From Torymus aiolomorphi (taxonomy: Eukaryota; Arthropoda; Insecta; Hymenoptera; Torymidae), in contig CM070873.1 of assembly GCA_036365515.1 (NCBI GenBank), positions 89,826,173 to 89,890,172 on the forward strand: a stretch of 64,000 bases of DNA, written 5' to 3'. Below, in pieces: positions 21,421 to 34,256 of the stretch. The first letter of the stretch is position 1. Each line of letters opens with the position of its first letter. Position numbers and translations under genes: made by a program. Under the pieces are notes generated by a model. The model searched no databases, was not told the origin of the DNA, and saw only the letters and a list, made by a program, of their open reading frames with translations.

Positions 21421-21988
21421 CTCTCCCGCGACTGATTCGTGTAAGTACTTTACTTCGAACTAAGACTTTATTCCGTTGTATCTGTAGTATAGCCGAACCT
21501 AACCTCCAAATTTTCATCTGCCCTCTTCCCTAGCAGTTCAATACTGCTCTCCTCATTCCTAATACTTGACGTATTATTAATACATTTTGTTTTGCCTAAA
21601 GTGAAGAGCTGCTGTAGATGACCACGCGCTTCAACGTAATTCTACTTCTCTCGAGGAAGCGGGTGCAGCTATCTTTCCCCAAGGACATTACCGAGTCGAA
21701 CAGGACGGAGAAACGACGGCGATGATGCAGTTGAATTAGGTCCATGCTCCCGCGACTGAATTGGGTAAGTACTTCACTTCTGACTGGGACTTTATTTTGT
21801 ACTATTTGTTGTGTAGCCGAACCTAACCTCCAAATTTTCACCTGCCTTGTTCCCTAACCCCAGCAGTTCTATACTGCTCTCCTCATTCCTTATGCTTGAC
21901 AAATTATTAATATACTTTGTTCTGCTTAAAGCGAAGAGCTGCTGTAGATGACGACGCACTTCAACGTAATTCTACTTCTCTCCTCTCC

Positions 21989-22828
<840 letters not shown>

Positions 22829-24254
22829 GAGCTACAGCAAGGCTTCTTTGTGCTCCGCCTGTACCAATTGAATCATGTCCTAAATTTACTTTCTTGCCTA
22901 GGGTGAAGAGCTGCCGTAGATGACATCAACATCTTGAGCTGCTGCTGTTACCGGTTTTCTTTTTATTTGGACCAAATAATGGAGTGTTTTATGTGGACAT
23001 CGGCAACCCCTGAACTTTTTGGAAAAATTTTGTGGTGAGTAGTTTGCTGTAAGAAGGTTAACTTTTTTTTTTACTATACAAGTAACACCTATCCTGTAAC
23101 TCTTCCCTTCCCTTTGACAGAAGCATGGCTTCTCTGTGCTCCTCCCGTACCAATTGAATCATTTTTTAAATTTACTTTCTTGCCTATGGTGAAGAGCTGC
23201 CGTAGATGACATCAACATCTTGAGGTGCTGCTGTTACCGGTTTTCTTTTATTTGGACCAAATAATGGAGTGTTTTATGTGGACATCAGCAACCCCTGAAC
23301 TTTTTGGAAAAATTTTGCGGTGAGTAGTTTGCTGTAAGAAGGTTAACTTTTTTTTTTTACTATCCAAGTAACACCTATCCTGCAACTCTTCCCTTCCCTT
23401 TGACAGAGGCATGGCTTCTCCGTGCTCCGCCCTTACCAATTTAATCATGTTTTAATTTTACTTTATTGCCTAGGGGGAAAAGCTCCTGTAGACGACAACA
23501 ACGTCTTGAGCCTGATACCGTTTTATTTACTAGGACCAGATGGTGGAGGCATGCATTTTATGTGGACACCGGCAACCTTTGGAACCTTTTGGAAAAATTT
23601 TCCGGTGAGTAGTTTGCTGTAAGAAAGTTTACAGCTTTACTACAGCTGAAACCTATCCTAAAACTCTCTTCTTTCCCTTGGTAGAAGCGTGGCTTCTCTG
23701 TGCTCCTTCTGCTGCCAACTTGTTCCTGTTTTAATTATGTTTTATTGCCTAGAGCGAAGAGCTCGTGTAGACGACATCGCGACGTCTTGAGTTGCTGTTG
23801 TCACAGTTTTGCTATATCATCAGCCATGTTCACTTGTTGCTGTATGGTAAGGAGTTACGATTATGTGAGGAGTAAGGCGCATTCGAGTAAGTAGTTAATC
23901 TGTCGCGGTTGTCAAACTTGTTTCGCCTGAATTTTGAAATTAACTCAGACTAGAGTAAATTGGCTAACCTGCATCTCTTATTTCCTTTGAAGAAGTTGTA
24001 GTTTCTATAGCATTTTTAGCTCGATTGTTGAAATATTTTTTCTTTTGGTGTTGTTTTTCCACTGGTTATTCCATTCATTGTGTATAGTGTTGTTCACTAA
24101 TTGTCGGAAGTTTTTGGTGATCTTATGTTTACTATCGAAATGTGTTAGGTAATAGGTTGCATGCCAATTTTCCTTTTCCGGTTAATTCGGTGAGACTTCT
24201 TGTATCAAGGTGGAAGTCGTAGATTGAGAATTTACCCTTGGCTTCTATGAATAT

Positions 24255-26100
24255 AACTTATAGAATTAAACTTTGAGGGAGGGTCGGGTGGTCTCAGTTG
24301 GAAATGTAAATGCGTCTTTTCGACTTTTGAGTTGAAAAGAGGCTTTTCCCTTCTCGGCAAATATTTTAAACTTTAGACACACTATAGTATACATGCTGAG
24401 GGATTGTATATCAAGTTTGAGATCTAAATAATCAGCGAGTAGATCTGAAATTAGATGTACAATTTCTCAGCATGCATTGCATTGTGTGTCAACATTCTGT
24501 TAAACTCTAAGCGAGGGTCAGGAGGTCTTAGTTGGAAATGCACATGTGTCTTTTCGACTTTTGAGTCCAAAAGATGCGTTTTCATTCGCTACAAATATTT
24601 CAAATTATACACACACTATATTATACATGCTGAGGGATTGTATATCAAGTTTAAGATCTAAATAATCACCAAGTGTGCAGTTATTGCCTTTTCTGTGTGT
24701 TTTTCAGGAAATTTTCAAGAAAAATGTTGTTTCCCCAACACTGGCTGATGGAAAAAGTCTGAAATTAAATATACAATCCCTCAGCATGTATTCCATTGTG
24801 TGAGGAAAATTTGGTAAACTCTAAGTGAGAGTCAGGTGGTCTTAGTTGAAAATGTACATTCGTCTTTTCGACTTGAGTCCAAAAGAGGCGTTTTCATTCT
24901 CTCAAAATATTTTAAACTTTACACACACCATGCAATACATGCTGAGGGACTGTTTATCGAGTTTCAGATCTAAATAATCAGAAAGGGTGGAGATATTGCA
25001 ATTTTTTGTGCCCTTTTCAAGAAATTTTCAAGAAAAAGTTATGTCCTCCATACTGGCTGATTGAGTAGATCTGAAATTAGATGTACAATTTCTCAGCATG
25101 CATTGCATTATGTGTCAACATTCTGTTAAACTCTAAGCGAGGGTCAGGAGGTCTTAGTTGGAAATGCACATGTGTCTTTTCGACTTTTGAGTCCAAAAGA
25201 TGCGTTTTCATTCGCTACAAATATTTCAAATTATACACACACTATATTATACATGCTGAGGGATTGTATATCAAGTTTAAGATCTAAATAATCACCAAGT
25301 GTGCAGTTATTGCCTTTTCTGTGTGTTTTTCAGGAAATTTTCAAGAAAAATGTTGTTTCCCCAACACTGGCTGATGGAAAAAGTCTGAAATTAAATATAC
25401 AATCCCTCAGCACGTATTCCATTGTGTGAGGAAAATTTGGTAAACTCTAAGTGAGAGTCAGGTGGTCTTAGTTGAAAATGTACATTCGTCTTTTCGACTT
25501 GAGTCCAAAAGAGGCGTTTTCATTCTCTCAAAATATTTTAAACTTTACACACACCATGCAATACATGCTGAGGGACTGTTTATCGAGTTTCAGATCTAAA
25601 TAATCAGAAAGGGTGGAGATATTGCAATTTTTTGTGCCCTTTTCAAGAAATTTTCAAGAAAAAGTTATGTCCTCCATACTGGCTGATTGAGTAGATCTGA
25701 AATTAGATGTACAATTTCTCAGCATGCATTGCATTGTGTGTGAACATTCTGTTAAACTCTAAGCGGGGGTCAGGAGGTCTTAGTTGGAAATGCACATGCG
25801 TCTTTTCGACTTTTGAGTCCAAAAGAGGCGTTTCCACCCGCTAAAAATATTTCAAATTATACACACACTATGTTATACATTCTGAGGGATTGTATATCAA
25901 GTTTAAGATCTAAATAATCACCAAGTGTGCAGTTATTGCCTTTTTTGTGGGTTTTACAGGAAATTTTCAAGAAAAATGTTATTCCCCCAACACTGGCTGA
26001 TAGAAAAAGTATGAAATTAAATATACAATTCCTCAGCATGTATTACATTGTGTAAGGAAATTTTGGTAAACTTTGAGGGAGGGTCAGGTGGTCTCAGTTG
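24255..26100. repeat. Satellite sat2, ~313-bp monomers in a 626-bp higher-order unit (left arm)
   Basis: Monomers share GGTCAGG(A/T)GGTCTTAGTTGGAA, TCTTTTCGACTTTTGAGTCC, ATGCTGAGGGATTGTATATC and AGATCTAAATAATCA. Two monomer types alternate. Identical 68-codon frames start at 24455 and 25081, exactly 626 bp apart, and a third related unit follows near 25715. Short palindromic words (CTCAGCATG, AGATCT) recur. The frames reflect repeat identity rather than coding. Confidence 0.92.
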
Positions 26101-26128
26101 CAGTGCTATTCCGCGCGGACAGTGTGTC

Positions 26129-26198
26129 GATAGCGTAGATCCCTGTATATTTTTATTACCATAACCTAACTATAAATTACCATCTGAGCTACGCCAGA
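26129..26198 (-). pseudogene. tRNA-Ala-like fragment at the sat2/sat3 junction (left arm)
   Basis: On the minus strand GGCGTAGCTCAGATGGTA matches the 5' end and A box of eukaryotic tRNA-Ala. About 48 nt further GGGATCTAC resembles a weak B box. The anticodon arm and acceptor 3' strand are not recognisable. It could be a decayed tRNA or the head of a tRNA-derived SINE. The mirrored copy is on the plus strand at 44123-44192. Confidence 0.35.
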
Positions 26199-26227
26199 CT
26201 CAGCAATTTACTCCGACGTCCTCTTAA

Positions 26228-29200
26228 ATCGTTCATCGACAGAAACTTTCTGCACAAAATGGCTTTACATGCTCTTTACAAAAAATGTCGCCCACATAGA
26301 TTTCGTTGAATTCCGGCAAAAGAATATTGTTAAAGCGTCTAGAAATTGTTAATTATCATAAAATTTATTGATTACGTCCATCTTGATTTGGGAATGGGTT
26401 GTTAGCCAAAAGAGCGGCTATAAAAAACACTTCACAGACTCTTTACAAAAAATGTCGCGCGCGCGGACTTCCGCCGAATATTAAGAAATTAAATGTTTTC
26501 AACTATTATAAATTCGTATTTACAATTTAGTTACAGGCGATATCGCTTACTAGGTTCTATTTAATGATAAAATCGTCCATCGGCAGAAACTTTCTGCAAA
26601 AAACCCTTCACAGGCTCTACAAAAAATGTCGCGTGCTCGTATTTTCGCCAAATATTGCGAAATTATATGGTTTCAACTATTATAAATTCGTAATTATTAC
26701 TTAGTTAATTGCAAATTTGGTTATTAGTTTATATTATATCTTTATTTCGTCCATGCGCAGAAACTTTCTATACAAAAAGGCTTCACATGCTCTTTACAAA
26801 AAATGTCGCGCACATGGATTTCGGAGAAATCGGGTAGAAGAATATTGTTAAAACGTCTAGAATTGGCTTATTCTGTTGCAATTTATTGATTACGTCCATC
26901 TTGATTTGGAAATGGGTTGTTAGTCAAAAGTGCCGCTATCTAAACCCCCTCACAGGCTCTTTACAAATATGTCACGCGCATGTATTTTAACCAAATATTG
27001 CGAAATCAAATGGTTTCAACTATTATAAATTGGTAATTATTAGTTAAATTCAAATTAAGTTATTCGTTTGTATATAATCTTTAAATCGTTCATCGACAGA
27101 AACTTTCTGCACAAAATGGCTTTACATGCTCTTTACAAAAAATGTCGCCCACATAGATTTCGTTGAAATCCGGCAAAAGAATATTGTTAAAGCGTCTAGA
27201 AATTGTTAATTATGATTAAATTTATTGATTACGTCCATGTTGATTAGGAAATGGGTTGGGAGGCAAAAGTGCCGCCATCAAAACCCCTTCACAGGCTCTT
27301 TACAAAAAATGTCGCGCGCTCGTATTTCCGCCAAATATTGCGAAACTACATGTTTCAACTATTATAAATTTGTAATAATTAGTTAGTCAAATGCATATTT
27401 TGTTATTAGTTTATATTATATCTTTATGTCGTCCATGGGCAGAAGCTTTCTACAGAAAAAGGCTTCACATACTCTTTACAAAATATGTCGCGCAAACGGA
27501 TTTCGTTCAAATTATGATAAAATTCATTGATTACGCCCATCTTGATCTGGAAATGGGTTGGGAGCACAAAGTGCCGCCATCAAAAATGCTTCGCAGGCTC
27601 TTTACAAAAAATGTCGCGCGCTGGTATTTCCGCCAAATATTGCGAAATTACATGTTTCAACTATTATAAATTTGTAATAATTAGTTAGTCAAATGCATAT
27701 TTTGTTATTAGTTTATATTATATCTTTATCTCGTCCATGGGCAGAAGCTTTCTACAGAAAACGGCTTCACATGCTCTTTACAGAATATGTCGCGTACACG
27801 TACTTCGTTGAAATCCGGTAAAAGAATATTGTTAAAACGTCTAGAAATTGTTAATTATGAGGCAATTCATTCATTACGTCCACCTTGATTTGGAAATAGG
27901 TTGTTAGTCAAAAGTGCCGCTGTCCAAAACCCTGCACAGGCTCTTTCCAAATATATCGTGCGCACGCATTTTAACCAAGTATTGCGAAATTTCATTGTTT
28001 CAACTATCACAAATTGGTAATTATTAGTTAAATTCAAATGAAGTTATTTGTTTGTATATAATCTTTAAATCATTCATCGGCAGAAACTTTCTGTACAAAA
28101 TGGCTTCACATGCTCTTTACAAAAAATGTCGCGCAAACAGATTTCGTTGGAATCCGGCAAAAGAAGATTGTTAAAGCGTCTAGAAATTGTTAATTATGAT
28201 AAAATTTATTGATTACGTTCATCTTGATTTGGGAATGGGTTAGCCAAAAGTGCGGCTATAAAAAACCCTTTACAGACTCTTTACAAAAATGTCGCGCGCG
28301 CGGACTTCCGCCGAATATTAAGAAATTAAATGTTTTCAACTATTATAAATTGGTATTTACAATTTAGTTACATGCGAATTCGCTTACTAGGTTATATTTA
28401 ATGTTAAAATCGTCTATCGGCAAAAACTTTCTGCACAAAACCCCTTCACAGGCTCTTTACAAAAAATGGCGTTGCTCGTATTTTCGCCAAATATTGCTCA
28501 ATTACATGGTTTCAACTATTATAAATTGGTAATTATTAGTTAAGCTCAAATTAAGTTATTCGTTTGTATATAATCTTTAAATCGTTCATCGGCAGAAACT
28601 TTTTACACAAAAAGGCTTCACATGCTCTTTACAAAAAATGTCGCGCACACGGATTTCGTGGAAATCCGGCAAAAAAATATTGTTAAAGCGTCTAGAAATT
28701 GTTAATTATGATAAAATTTATGGATTACGTCCACCTTGATTTGGGAATGGGTTGTTAGCGAAAAGAGCGGCTATAAAAAATACTTCACAGACCCTTTTAA
28801 AAAATGTCGTGCGCGCGGATTTCCGCCGAATATTAAGAAATTAAATGTTTTCAACTATTATAAATTGGTATTTACAATTTAGTTACATGCGAATTCGCTT
28901 ACTAGGTTATATTTAATGATAAAATAGTCCATCGGCAGAAACTTTCTGCACAAAAACCCTTCACAGGCTCTTTACAAAAAATGTCGCGCGCTCGTATTTC
29001 CGCCAAATATTGCGAAACTACATGGTTTCAACTATTATAAATTTGTAATAATTAGTGAGTCAAATGCATATTTGGTTATTAGTTTATATTATATCTTTAT
29101 ATCGTCCATGGGCAGATACTTTCTACACCAAAAGTCTTCACATGCTCTTTACAAAATATGTCGCGCACACGGATTTCGTTGAAATTATGATAAAATTCAT

Positions 29201-29845
29201 TGATTACGCCCATCTTGATCTGGAAATGGGTTGGGAGCACAAAGTGCCGCCATCAAAAACGCTTCGCAGACTCTTTACATAAAATGTCGCGCGCTGGTAT
29301 TCCCGCCAAATATAGCGAAATTACATGGTTTCAACTATTATAAATTTGTAATAATTAGTTAGTCAATTGCAAATTTTGTTATTAGTTTATATTATATCTT
29401 TATCTCGTCCATGGGCAGAAACTTTCTACACAAAAAGGCTTCACATGCTCTTTACAAAAAATGTCGCGCACACGGATTTCGTGGAAATGCGTCAGAAGAA
29501 TATTCTTTAAACGTCTAGAAATTGTCTATTATGATAAAATTCATTAATTACGTCCATCTTGATTTGGGAATAGGTTGTTAGCCAAAAGTACGGCTATCAA
29601 AAACCCTTCACAGATTCTTTACAAAAAATGGCGCGCGCTCGGACTTCCGCGGAAATTAAGAAATTAAATGGTTTCTACTATTATAAATTGGTAATTACAA
29701 TTTAGTTACATGTGAATTCGCTCACTAGGTTATATTTAATGTTAAAATCGTCCATCGGCAGAAACTTTCTGCACAAAAAGTCTTCACAGGCTCCTTACAA
29801 AATATGTCCTGTACACGGATTTCGAAGAAATTCATGAATTTTTTT
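26228..29845. repeat. Satellite sat3, ~170-bp monomers often in ~340-bp dimers (left arm)
   Basis: Monomers share (A/G)GCTCTTTACAAAAAATGTCG followed by GCGC, then TTTC(C/G)xCxAAAT and CAACTATTATAAATT. Two half-types alternate: one carries CATCGGCAGAAACTTTCTGC, the other GATTACGTCCATCTTGATTTG. Spacing of the first type varies between about 170 and 340 bp because of deletions. Roughly 20 monomers are present. The 75-92-codon frames inside it recur with the monomer and are not convincing genes. Confidence 0.93.
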
Positions 29846-30770
29846 ACTTTCTTATATTTAGATTACTTTTAATATAGTTTCAGATTATGTTTGTTAAGTA
29901 CGGCTTTATGATCCGAGTATTGCGTGGTAATTTTCCCATTATTGTGCGAAAAATTTTTTTTCATATACACATTGGCATTCGCAAAATGTCACATTCCCGC
30001 AAGCTGATCGAGCGTGTCAAAAAGTAGCTGAGCGTGAGGGAATGTTTTCACGCTCGCACACTTGGGTACTTTCTGCCTACTATTATTGAAATATTAATGA
30101 AATCAACAAAGTAATAATAAAATATTATTAATGCATACTTTTTCATGTTATTCATGTACATATGCAATAAAATGTAGTAGTTATAGCTTTGCTTGATTTT
30201 ATTTAATACTGCTGATTATTTATTTTTCAAATTACAATTTAAATAAGTTTTAATAACCTTGTACGATAAGGTAAAATAATGCATGATGTATATAGCTGTG
30301 GTGAATATTTAGGCTTATATGTGTATTATTTTGGTATACGTAATTAGGTAGTTAGAACTTGTGTTGTCCTTAATATCATTTAGTACTTCAAAGTACTAGG
30401 AAAACATTGAAAAAAAATTAAAAAAAAAAAAGAAAAAAAAACGAAAAAGAAAACGAAAATTTAAAAGGAAAAGATAATGAAATGAATAAAGAAACGAAAA
30501 AGAAAAGAAAATTAAAAAGAGGAGAGAAAATAAAATCGGAAAAAGAAACAAATAATGACATTATACTCGAGTGTTGATTATTGAAAATCACCTCAGAGCT
30601 AAATATAAACATCAATTTAACAAGAAAATAACATTGTAAATGCATCTAGATATTTCGATCCATATCATTGTTTTATGAACAAGTATAGTACATGACTACA
30701 ACTTGCAATCTGAGTATCCTTTGACAAATTTGCATCTTCTATTTTTGTAATGAATGATATTACTAATAAT
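29846..30770. other. AT-rich spacer with a polypurine tract (left arm)
   Basis: No gene is recognised. 30411-30540 is almost entirely purine on the plus strand, with AAAAAGAAAACGAAAA-like runs. Around 30000-30060 GAGCGTG occurs twice near its complement CACGCTCG, forming a weak hairpin. The mirrored copy lies at 39034-39958. Confidence 0.5.
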
Positions 30771-30794
30771 AATAATTAGTAACATTTATCGTTC

Positions 30795-31400
30795 TATAAT
30801 CAAATATTATTTTTATCATATTGCATGTTATCGTAAAATACTGCAGTAATCGATAATTTATTTATAAATTTGCAATCATAGATCGTTTTCATAATGTTAC
30901 ATGGTATTTATATAAGTATTTTTGATTTATCGATCTATAATGAAATACTATGTTTACGATATTGCATGTTATCGTAAAATACTGCCAAAATTGATAATTT
31001 CTTTATAAATTTGCAATCATAGATCGTTTTCATAATGTAGCATGGTATCTATATAAGTATTTTTTATTTATTGTTCTATAATCAAATATTATTTTCATGT
31101 TCTGGCATGTTACCGTAAAATACTGCAGTAATTGATAATTTCTTTATAAATTTGCAATCATAGATCGTTTTTATAATTTTGCATGGTATTTATATATGTA
31201 TTTTTTATTTATCGATCTGCAATCAAATACTATGTTTGTGGTATTGCATGTTATCGTAAAATACTGCAGAAATTGATAATTTCTTTATCAATTTACAACC
31301 TCCGATCATTTTCATAATTTTGCATGGTAATTTATAAGAGTATTTTTCATTTATCGATCCACAATCAAATGAAATTGTTACAGCCCTTAATAATTTCTTT
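30795..31400. repeat. Satellite sat4, 141-bp monomer, about four copies (left arm)
   Basis: TTGCATGTTATCGTAAAATA-like sequence recurs at about 30821, 30962, 31103 and 31243. Each copy is followed by ACTGCAGTAATTGATAATTT, AATCATAGATCGTTTTCATA and a TTTATCGATCTATAATCAAA-like segment. Copies differ by scattered substitutions. Confidence 0.88.
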
Positions 31401-31775
31401 ATCATTTATCATAAAAATAAAGTATAACGTCTTATTCTCGCAAAATTTACTTATAAGAATTGTTGTTTGAAAAAAATGTATAAACTTGATATGAATATTT
31501 TCATAATTTTTTATGAAAAAAATTGTTGCTTATATTATGCACTCAGAGAACAACATCTTCTGTTTAAATTCGAAACTACAATATTGTAACTGTTACATAT
31601 TATATTTTAATAAGGAAGAGTTTAAACGGAAAATCTCAGATTGTAACTATTACAATGTCTATATTTACAGCAATACATTGAAATTGTTTAAAAGAACTCG
31701 GTGACTTAACTATTACAATGCTTATATACCGAAATATTGAAATATACGCATGTTAATAGTTACGAATGTTACGAG
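31401..31775. other. AT-rich sequence, no feature recognised (left arm)
   Basis: A 63-codon frame (31513-31704) is present, but without domain or signal evidence. Mirrored at about 38029-38403. Confidence 0.3.
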
Positions 31776-31954
31776 GCCATATTATTAAAAAAATGCTCTC
31801 AGTGCACGCCATCTGTGAGTGTTCTTGGAACTAAAAGTTCTACGCATAGATTAAGTATAGCTTCAGCGCCATCTACTGTTTAATATACAGTAGTTGGCAC
31901 CCACCTACATTATCGACTGAACCCAACACAATTTTTGTTGAGTATCACATGGCC
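31776..31954. mobile_element. Short repeat with GGCCAT ends, adjoining an empty TTAA site (left arm)
   Basis: The 179-bp segment begins GGCCATATTAT and ends with the complement of GGCCATGTGAT, a possible short imperfect terminal repeat. TTAA (31955-31958) follows. This TTAA is the unoccupied target of element E in the other arm. No clear target duplication flanks the 179 bp, so its transposon nature is uncertain. Confidence 0.35.
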
Positions 31955-31958
31955 TTAA

Positions 31959-32784
31959 AAAACTAATTTTTTAAACATATTCTATCCACACCATTTGTCT
32001 ATAGTCCTTTTATTTATTCTGATCTCATATATTCAATAACCACTCTCTACAAATGGTAAGAATTTTTTTCATGACTGTACAAATAACTTTTATTTATTCG
32101 AATCTCATCTATTCAATAAGCACTCTGCAAATGGTAATAATTTTTTTCATGACTGTACCAATAATAATATTGTTAATATAAAACTTTCTACGAAAGTATA
32201 AAATAAGGCAAGTACAGACGTTTTTTCTGTATAATCTATAAAATAATAATATTTATGTTTTTTTAAAAGAAATCAAATAAATGCCAGTGAAAAAGTCTTT
32301 TACTTCTTTGAGTCATTGTATGCTGAACAAATTATACGTAAGTAAGTACATTCAAATTGTTCATTGCAAATCAAACAAATGAAAGTTGTGAAATCAATTA
32401 TCGATAGTCAAGTAATGCAAACAACTCTCGGAAACAACTGTATGACTATTCTCAGAAATGTACTAAAATTTGTTCATTCTTCTATACAAATTAAACACAA
32501 GAAAGTACTGAAATCAATTTATTGTAGTCAAGTACCCATAAGTTAATTTGACTGAATAATATAACTTTTCGTAACTACTTAAAAATATTCAGTCAGCGGG
32601 CATAAAGTACTACTTAACGCCTAACAGGCGTAATAGCTCCCATACTCCTACCAAACTTTATAGAACCTACGCACTTTACGCCCGTGTGGGCGAAAATTAT
32701 TTTAATTATATAACTACTATGCCTTCTTTTTATTTCTAAAATTCATAAGAATTTTATCAGATATTTACGAAAAGTTAAAGCCTA
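31959..32784. repeat. AT-rich sequence with short tandem duplications (left arm)
   Basis: An approximately 80-bp unit is duplicated at about 32000-32080 and 32085-32165; the copies share CTTTTATTTATTC, TATTCAATAA and AATTTTTTTCATGACTGTAC. At 32360-32545 two units share CAAAT(C/T)AAACA, AAGT, GAAATCAATT and AGTCAAGTA. A 60-codon frame there is not compelling. 32600-32690 contains GGGCATAAAGTACTACTTAA and short inverted GCG/CGC words. Confidence 0.5.
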
Positions 32785-33036
32785 CACGGAGAAAAATGCT
32801 GTAACAAAAATTACTATATTTATAGTAATCGTGGGACAGACTTAAATTATCATAAAATTTACTACAATTTATAATAAAAATTCCTATGTTTTGAGTAATT
32901 TTTACTATGTACATAGCAATTTTTACTATAAATTGTAGTAAATTTTATGATAATTCGAGTCTGTCCCAAAGTTCCTATCGAACATAGTAATTTTTCTTAC
33001 ATTTATAGTAAACTTTCCTAAACATTTCTCTCAGTG
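32785..33036. mobile_element. Foldback MITE with CAC(G/T)GAGAAAAATG-type ends (left arm)
   Basis: The ends are CACGGAGAAAAATG and the complement of CACTGAGAGAAATG. The interior is itself nearly palindromic: ATTATCATAAAATTTACTAC (about 32858-32877) recurs in complement near 32932-32951, and GACAGAC pairs with GTCTGTC. It is 252 bp with no coding capacity. It belongs with other CACGG-ended foldback elements such as 1839-2554. The mirrored copy is at 34005-34256. Confidence 0.75.
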
Positions 33037-33164
33037 ATATATAAAAAAGTTACATAGTTACCACCACATCTCCATTTTTCATTGATCTTTCTCAATTTTG
33101 AAATTTCTGTAATATTACGCATCTTGGGAGGACAATAGAAGTCTATAGAGCTGCTCTAGCAGGG

Positions 33165-33217
33165 GTGGTCCTCCAATCTCCCATACATACTTGGCGGGTC
33201 CGACGGTTTCCAGTTTA
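33165..33217 (-). pseudogene. 5S rRNA-like segment at the palindrome breakpoint (left arm)
   Basis: On the minus strand the segment reads CGTCGGG(A/C)CCGCCAAGTATG, then TATGGGAGATT. It resembles the 5S rRNA internal promoter region (CGTCGGGC, AGTAC, GATGGGAGAC). The match is partial, and the first third of 5S rRNA is missing because arm homology stops here. It may be a 5S-derived SINE remnant or chance. Confidence 0.25.
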
Positions 33218-33823
33218 CTGGTGGGCTTTGTAAATGTAGAATACTAAATTTTTACATAAATTCATTAACAATGTTTATACCTATAAGCCCATTATAAATA
33301 ATTACATTGGCTCTAATTTTTAATTGATACCGTTTAAATATAATATCCCTACATGTGCAGAATCTCATGATTTACTTTCATTACCGAAAATATTTTTCCT
33401 TGTGTCCATCTTTTTTAAACGGGAATGGGATAAAAAATGCATATAAATTTATTGTCTACTCAAAAGTGCTTTAGGTTTTATTAACCATTTTGTAAGCCAC
33501 CTATTTTTTATTCTTTTCCATCGTGTAAATATCATATGAGATCTCGTATGAGATATCATATGTGTGATGTCATCTGCAATTTTACATATTATGGGATCTC
33601 ATATGAGATCTGATGTCCGATATTCCCAAATGAGATCTGATGTCCAATATTCTCATATGAGATCTCATATGATATTTTCATGCAGGTTTGCACTTTCTAT
33701 TCAAAAACAGAGTAATAAATTCAATACTGAGCCCTATTTAATATGTAGAAGCAACCCATTTATACATTTTATCTGATCTTTAAACATATGAATATTTATA
33801 TGAAAATGACCATGTCTAGACCT
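33218..33823. other. Unique spacer between the giant palindrome arms
   Basis: 606 bp not shared by the arms. 33527-33685 repeats ATATGAGATCT words (for example GAGATCTGATGTCC twice and CATATGAGATCTCATATGA), several of them self-complementary. No gene is recognised; a 70-codon frame (33564-33776) is translated from the repeats. Confidence 0.8.
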
Positions 33824-33884
33824 TAAACTGCAAACCGTCGGGCCCGCCAAGTATGTATGGGAGATTGGAGGACCACCCCTGTTA
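33824..33884 (+). pseudogene. 5S rRNA-like segment at the palindrome breakpoint (right arm)
   Basis: CCGTCGGGCCCGCCAAGTAT followed by TGGGAGATTGG resembles the box A to box C region of 5S rRNA; this copy matches better than the left one (GGGCCC rather than GGGTCC). Similarity fades after GGAGGACCACCCC. Low confidence, but its position exactly at the arm boundary is notable. Confidence 0.28.
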
Positions 33885-34004
33885 GAGCAGCTCTATAGAC
33901 TTCTATTGTCCTCCCAAGATGCGTAATATTACAGAAATTTCAAAATTGAGAAAGATCAATGAAAAATGGAGATGTGGTGGTAACTATGTAACTTTTTTAT
34001 ATAT

Positions 34005-34256
34005 CACTGAGAGAAATGTTTAGGAAAGTTTACTTTAAATGTAAGAAAAATTACTATGTTCGATAGGAACTTTGGGACAGACTCGAATTATCATAAAATT
34101 TACTACAATTTATAGTAAAAATTGCTATGTACATAGTAAAAATTACTCAAAACATAGGAATTTTTATTATAAATTGTAGTAAATTTTATGATAATTTAAG
34201 TCTGTTCCACGATTACTATAAATATAGTAATTTTTGTTACAGCATTTTTCTCCGTG
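34005..34256. mobile_element. Foldback MITE (right arm)
   Basis: Mirror of 32785-33036 with the same ends and a few substitutions (for example TACTTTAAATGT where the left copy reads, in complement, TACTATAAATGT). The insertion predates the palindrome. Confidence 0.75.

Noticed and set aside
21480..21510. CCGAACCTAACCTCC as telomere-type (TTAGG)n sequence
   Set aside because: Only one or two diverged units, located in an inferred intron; not a telomeric array.
21044..21517. 157-codon minus-strand frame and an 82-codon plus-strand frame, identical in both arms
   Set aside because: They lie in a GC-rich block with few stops by composition, with no recognisable domain. Identity between arms follows from the palindrome.
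30418..30645. Frame rich in Phe and Ser (and its right-arm mirror at 39160-39408)
   Set aside because: Translation of the polypurine/polypyrimidine tract.
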